DNA of 17,745 nt from DASWIG01 sp965371445 (lineage in GTDB: Bacteria; Acidobacteriota; Thermoanaerobaculia; Multivoradales; J023). The DNA is taken from contig CBDUYN010000205.1 of NCBI GenBank assembly GCA_965371445.1, positions 1 to 17,745 of the forward strand. The letters run 5' to 3'. The notes below the pieces were generated by a model. The model was not told the origin of the DNA. It searched no databases and saw only the letters and a program-made list of their open reading frames with translations. Both the position numbers and the translations under genes were made by a program. Below, piece by piece: positions 14,330 through 17,745 of this stretch; the stretch's first letter is position 1; every line of letters begins with the position of its first letter.

Positions 14330-15389
14330 CAAGAGATACGATCTTGCCGGCCGCGTCCTGGCCTCGATGCTGCTCGTTGCGGGCCTCGCCGCCGCCGGCT
14401 GCGGCAAGAGGGGCGATCCGCTGCCGCCGTGGCGCGACATCCCGCTCAGGACGACGGACCTCGTGCTACGCCAACAAGGAAAGGTGATCCTGTTCGAGAT
14501 GGGTTATCCCTCGGTCACGGTGAGCGGCCTGCCGCTCGGAGGCGTCGAGGGCGTCGAGCTCTACCAGATGACGAAACCCGCCCTCGAGGGCACCGCGCCG
14601 CCGACCGAGGCGGCGGAGTTCGCGGGCCGCGCCGAGGTGCTCTTGACGCTGCGCGGTGCCGAGCTTGGCGCTGCCGTCACCGGGGACCGCCTCCAGTTTC
14701 GCATTCCCCTCGCGCAAGAGCTTCCCGAGGAGGGCGCCGCTCACTACTTCGGGGTGCGGACCTTGAAGGGCTCCGAGTCCTCGGACCTCTCGAACCTGGT
14801 GAGTCTCGTCCCCATCGAGCCGCCGGCGGCGCCCGCGAACCTCCAGGTGGTGACCCATCCCGACTCGATCGAGCTCAGCTGGGAAAGCGAGGCCGAGATG
14901 CAGGGCTTCGCCGTCTACCGCCGCGGCGCCCGGGAACGGGGTTACGGCGAGCCGATCCGGACCCTCGCCGGCGACGCGCGCTCCTACCGCGACAGCGGCG
15001 TCGAATACGGCCGGCGCTACATCTACACGGTGCGGGCGCTCGCCAGCTTGACCCCTCCGATCCTCTCGGCGGAAGCCGGCGAGCGCGAGATCGAGTATGC
15101 CGACCGCTTTGCGCCTCCGGTGCCGGGGAACTTCGTCGCCCTGGGCGAGCGGGCACGGATGCGGCTGCGCTGGGACGCCTCCGAGGCCGACGACGTCGCC
15201 GGCTACGTCCTCTATCGCCGCGAGCCCGGACGCGACTTCCACCGCTTGAACGAGGAGCTGATCACCTTTGTCGAGCACATCGACCGCGGGCTCGTCGCGG
15301 GCTTCCGCTACGACTACCGGATCCAGGTCGTCGACCAGGCGGGCAACGAGAGCGAGCTCTCCGAGCCGATTTCCGCCGAAGTCCGCTAG
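14319..15389 (+). CDS. Lipoprotein with two fibronectin type III domains
   Basis: 356 residues. The ATG at 14319 overlaps the end of hslU by 11 nt, with GAGGATC about 11 nt before it. Residues 8-27 are a hydrophobic signal ending in the lipobox LAAAGC with Cys28 as the lipidated residue, so the mature protein is membrane-anchored. The segment after it, CGKRGDPLPPW, resembles the CGxKG start of small LptM/YifL-like lipoproteins. I do not claim that function. Residues 45-165 are an unassigned beta-rich region. Two Fn3 domains follow at about 169-258 (PAAPANLQVVTHPDSIELSW, with GFAVYRRG and YIYTVRAL) and 266-355 (PPVPGNFVALGERARMRLRW, with GYVLYRRE and YDYRIQVVDQAGNES). No catalytic residues are evident. 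A structural or protein-binding role in the envelope is likely. Overlap with hslU implies translational coupling, although a link to proteolysis is not obvious. Confidence 0.85.
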
Positions 15390-15398
15390 CGAGAGGCC

Positions 15399-16121
15399 AT
15401 GGCCTGGTACAAGGAGTGGTTCGGCGAGGAGTACCTGGAGCTCTACGCCCACCGCGACGAAGGCGAGGCCGACCGGCACGCCGACTTCGTGGCTCGTCAC
15501 CTGGAGGCCCAGGAGCCGCCCGGGCCGGTGCTCGACCTGGCCTGCGGCGCCGGGCGCCACACGGTGGCGCTCCGGCGGCGCGGCTTTCAGGCCCTGGGGA
15601 TCGACCTCTCCTTCACCCTCCTCCACCACGAGCCCCGGGTCCCGGCCGCGGCCGGCGACATGTGCTGCCTGCCTTTTGCCGACGCGACGTTCGACTGGGT
15701 GCTCAACTTCTTCACCTCCTTCGGCTACTTCGAGCGCGAACGGCAGAACTTCCGGGTGCTCGAAGAGATCGTCCGGGTGCTCCGCCCCGACGGATGCTTC
15801 CTCATCGACTTCTTGAACCGCGACCGGGTGCTTGCACAGCTCAGGCCGCGCGAGACGCAGGAGATCGCCGGCCGCCAGGTGGAGATCGAGCGCTGGTTCG
15901 ACTCGGCGACGCAGCGCATCAACAAGCGCATCCGACTCGCCGGAACCGGAGGCGCCCGCCGTACTTATCTGGAGAGCGTCCGGGCCTACACCCGCGAGGA
16001 GGTCACGATCGGGCTGCGCTGGGCGGGCCTTGAGGTCGACTCCCTCTTCGGCAATTTCGATGGAGATCCCTTTGACCGCGACAGCGAACGCCTCATCCTC
16101 GTCGGCCACCGGCCAAGTTGA
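15399..16121 (+). CDS. Class I SAM-dependent methyltransferase, linked to bshC
   Basis: 240 residues. The ATG at 15399 follows GAGAGG by a few bases and lies 9 nt after the lipoprotein stop. The Rossmann core has motif I VLDLACGAGRHT (44-55), the acidic end of strand 2 in GIDLS (67-71), then DMCCLPFADATFDWVLN and LRPDGCFLIDFLNRD. The substrate is not readable from these motifs. Its last 62 nt overlap the start of bshC, so the two are translated together. Known biology: N-methyl-bacillithiol is made in green sulfur bacteria by a SAM methyltransferase called NmbA, and bacillithiol-type thiols occur in several phyla. The inference that this enzyme methylates bacillithiol or a related thiol rests only on the overlap with bshC. 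Small-molecule, ubiquinone-like or protein substrates are alternatives. Methyltransferase activity is nearly certain; the substrate is not. Confidence 0.88.
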   Translation: MAWYKEWFGEEYLELYAHRDEGEADRHADFVARHLEAQEPPGPVLDLACGAGRHTVALRRRGFQALGIDLSFTLLHHEPRVPAAAGDMCCLPFADATFDWVLNFFTSFGYFERERQNFRVLEEIVRVLRPDGCFLIDFLNRDRVLAQLRPRETQEIAGRQVEIERWFDSATQRINKRIRLAGTGGARRTYLESVRAYTREEVTIGLRWAGLEVDSLFGNFDGDPFDRDSERLILVGHRPS

Positions 16122-17745
16122 AATCGACCTGCTCCAAAGCGGACGCCTGCCGCCGCTCCCGACGGCGTTTCTCGGCGGAGAGCACCACGATCTCCTCTCG
16201 CCGCTTCGTTTCTTGAGCCCCGGAGCGATGCCGGAGGGCGAGCCGCCCCGCCTCGACCGGAGCGAGCTCGCCGCGGCCCTCGCCGACGCCAACGCCGGTT
16301 ACGGCCACCCGCGTGCCCGGGAGCTCGGCCGGCGCCTCGCCGATCCCTCAACCCGGGTCGTCGTCACCGGCCAGCAGCCGGGGCTTTACGGCGGACCGCT
16401 CCTGGCGCTGACCAAGATGGCGGCCGCCGTCCGCTGGGCCCAGGCCCTGGAGGAGGCCGGGGAGTGCGCTGTCGCCGTCTTCTGGATGGCGACCGAGGAC
16501 CACGACTGGGACGAGTCGACCCGGATCGCGTTCCTCGCCCGCGACGGCGAGCGCCGCTACGACCTGGGGGAGGACCTCGCGAAGCTCGTCCCGGTGGGCC
16601 TCAGGACGTTCGGGCCGGAGCTCGCCTCGCTGCAGGGGCAACTTGCCGCCGAGCTCGGCATGAGCTTCGAATCAGGCCTCGCCTACGCGGACCGCTTCTA
16701 CCGCGACGGTGCTCGCTTCGGCGACGCTTTCGCCCAGCTTTTCATCGAGCTGCTGGGTGAGCGGGCGCCGCTTTTCTTTGACTCGATGCTTCCCACGGCG
16801 AAACGTCTCCAGGGCCCCTGGCTACGGCGGATCCTCGAGCGCCGCCGCGAGGTCGACGAGGAGCTGGACCGCGCGAGCGCCGAGCTCGATCGGCGCCGCC
16901 TGCCGCGCCAAGTCCGCTTTCAGAGCGGTCAATGTCCGCTTTTCCTCCTCGACGGCCGAGAGCGTCGCCGGATCCTCTGGGACGGAGAGGAGCGGTTCCG
17001 CTTGCGCGGCAGCGAAGCGCCGAGCGCATCCGTCGACGAGCTCCTGAAGGTCGCCGACGAGGAGCCCGAACGTCTGAGCCCCGGAGTGCTCGCGAGGCCC
17101 GCCGTCCAGGACGCGATCTTCGGGACGACGCTCCAGGTGATGGGTCCCGCGGAAACGTCGTACCTGGCCCAGGCGTCGGCGCTCTACCGGGTGGTCGAGG
17201 TGCCCGCGCCGTGGACGACGCTCCGTCCCCAGGTGCTGGTGCTGGAAAAGCGCCAGCTGGCGCAGATGGCCGAGCTCGGGGTCTCGCTGGGCGATCTTGT
17301 CGGCGAGCCCCTTGACGAGCTCCTGGCCGCCAAGCTCCATGAGGACTTCCTCGAGCCGGTGCGAAGGGAGATCGAGGGGCTTCTCGATTCCCTCCGTGGG
17401 CCCGCGCTGGAGCTTGAGGCGCAGCTGGAGAAGCCGTGGCAGAAAACCCGCGACCAGATCAGCCGCGCCCTCGATCAGCTGCAAGGGAGAATCATCGGCG
17501 CCGTGGCTCGGCGCCACAACGTGTGGCACCGGCGGCTCGGCCGGATCCGCGAGCAATGCCTGCCGGGAGAAAACCTCCAGGAACGCCATTTGAGCCTCGT
17601 CCACTACGTCGCGCGCTACGGCCCGGCGTTCGTCGAGGCCTACTTCTCGGACTTCGACCTCGATCCGCGGCGGCTCCAGGTCTTTGTGCTGTCCCCTTGG
17701 GGGGATCCAGGGGGGGAAAGGCTGTCCCCTTGGGGGGATCAAGGG
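16060..17745 (+). CDS. bshC: Bacillithiol biosynthesis cysteine-adding enzyme BshC (runs off the window)
   Basis: 562 codons are visible and no stop is reached. BshC adds cysteine to glucosaminyl-malate in the last step of bacillithiol synthesis in the cytoplasm. Conserved segments: VVTGQQPGLYGGP (101-113), AVFWMATEDHDWDE (139-152), LSPGVLARPAVQD (339-351) and GPAETSYLAQASALY, then a coiled-coil-like helical region (about 430-480). Family members are about 530-550 residues, so nearly the whole enzyme is here. The ATG at 16060 lies inside the methyltransferase gene (62-nt overlap). It is the only ATG before the conserved region; an in-frame TTG at 16030 is less likely. After residue 543, where the family normally ends, the frame runs into an 11-residue repeat, LSPWGDPGGER then LSPWGDQG, encoded by a 33-bp repeat. 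This tail looks added and is not typical of BshC. Confidence 0.93.
   Translation, partial: MEIPLTATANASSSSATGQVEIDLLQSGRLPPLPTAFLGGEHHDLLSPLRFLSPGAMPEGEPPRLDRSELAAALADANAGYGHPRARELGRRLADPSTRVVVTGQQPGLYGGPLLALTKMAAAVRWAQALEEAGECAVAVFWMATEDHDWDESTRIAFLARDGERRYDLGEDLAKLVPVGLRTFGPELASLQGQLAAELGMSFESGLAYADRFYRDGARFGDAFAQLFIELLGERAPLFFDSMLPTAKRLQGPWLRRILERRREVDEELDRASAELDRRRLPRQVRFQSGQCPLFLLDGRERRRILWDGEERFRLRGSEAPSASVDELLKVADEEPERLSPGVLARPAVQDAIFGTTLQVMGPAETSYLAQASALYRVVEVPAPWTTLRPQVLVLEKRQLAQMAELGVSLGDLVGEPLDELLAAKLHEDFLEPVRREIEGLLDSLRGPALELEAQLEKPWQKTRDQISRALDQLQGRIIGAVARRHNVWHRRLGRIREQCLPGENLQERHLSLVHYVARYGPAFVEAYFSDFDLDPRRLQVFVLSPWGDPGGERLSPWGDQG
17689..17745. repeat. 33-bp tandem repeat at the 3' end of bshC
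   Basis: CTGTCCCCTTGGGGGGATC occurs at 17689-17707 and again at 17722-17740, a period of 33 bp (11 codons); the second copy is cut by the window end. Each unit contains CCCC-TT-GGGG and C-runs opposite G-runs (GGATCCAGGGGGG on one side), so it can fold into a hairpin. The unit is in frame with bshC and adds an 11-residue repeat to the protein. How many copies follow is not visible. Confidence 0.8.

Noticed and set aside
14429..16292. Long open frames in other frames over the lipoprotein and methyltransferase, on both strands
   Set aside because: They translate to Arg/Pro/Gly- or Asp/Val-rich sequence without recognisable domains, while the chosen frames show a lipobox, Fn3 domains and SAM-binding motifs.
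16822..17742. Minus-strand open frame opposite bshC
   Set aside because: The plus-strand frame carries the conserved BshC segments throughout this span.

Overview
The window is high-GC bacterial chromosome. Lines I counted by hand run about 73% GC in hslU and about 50% in the 6-9 kb block. The gene set includes hslVU, a BshC-type bacillithiol enzyme, a fragment of the TIGR02999-type ECF sigma family, PKD and fibronectin-III secreted proteins, and a secreted protein ending in a DGFESGD..W motif. Together these point to an Acidobacteriota-like organism, possibly Thermoanaerobaculia. That is an inference from gene content, not a measured placement.

Layout. Positions 1-360 hold a tandem array of 42-bp hairpin-forming repeats. 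A minus-strand gene (451-1977) encodes a secreted, probably beta-structured protein with a PKD domain. Positions 1978-2230 hold no gene but contain a second, diverged 42-bp hairpin repeat pair. A membrane-anchored TPR protein (2231-3313, minus) is overlapped by an 82-codon remnant of an ECF sigma factor (3310-3558), which suggests a decayed sigma/kinase-TPR locus.

The most interesting block is 3706-10286 on the minus strand. It is a compact four-gene operon with gaps of 2, 6 and 12 nt: a C5-cytosine DNA methyltransferase; a 991-residue protein with a MORC/MutL-like GHKL ATPase at the N-terminus and a histidine-kinase-like GHKL module at the C-terminus; a 565-residue protein with an atypical receiver domain; and a Vsr-family endonuclease with a C-terminal zinc-ribbon-like tail. 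The genes read as a phage-defence or restriction system in which a DNA-sensing ATPase could signal by His-Asp phosphorelay. The block has lower GC than its flanks and sits beside the broken sigma gene, which suggests horizontal acquisition. No helicase or second nuclease lies in the operon.

Upstream lies a BarA-like hybrid histidine kinase (10368-12152, minus). Divergent from it is a five-gene plus-strand operon: hslV, hslU (with an odd Lys/Ser-rich N-terminal tail), a fibronectin-III lipoprotein, a SAM methyltransferase, and bshC, which overlaps the methyltransferase by 62 nt and runs off the window. The methyltransferase-bshC overlap suggests a role in thiol metabolism, for example N-methylation of bacillithiol. 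The visible 3' end of bshC contains a third in-frame hairpin-type repeat with a 33-bp period.
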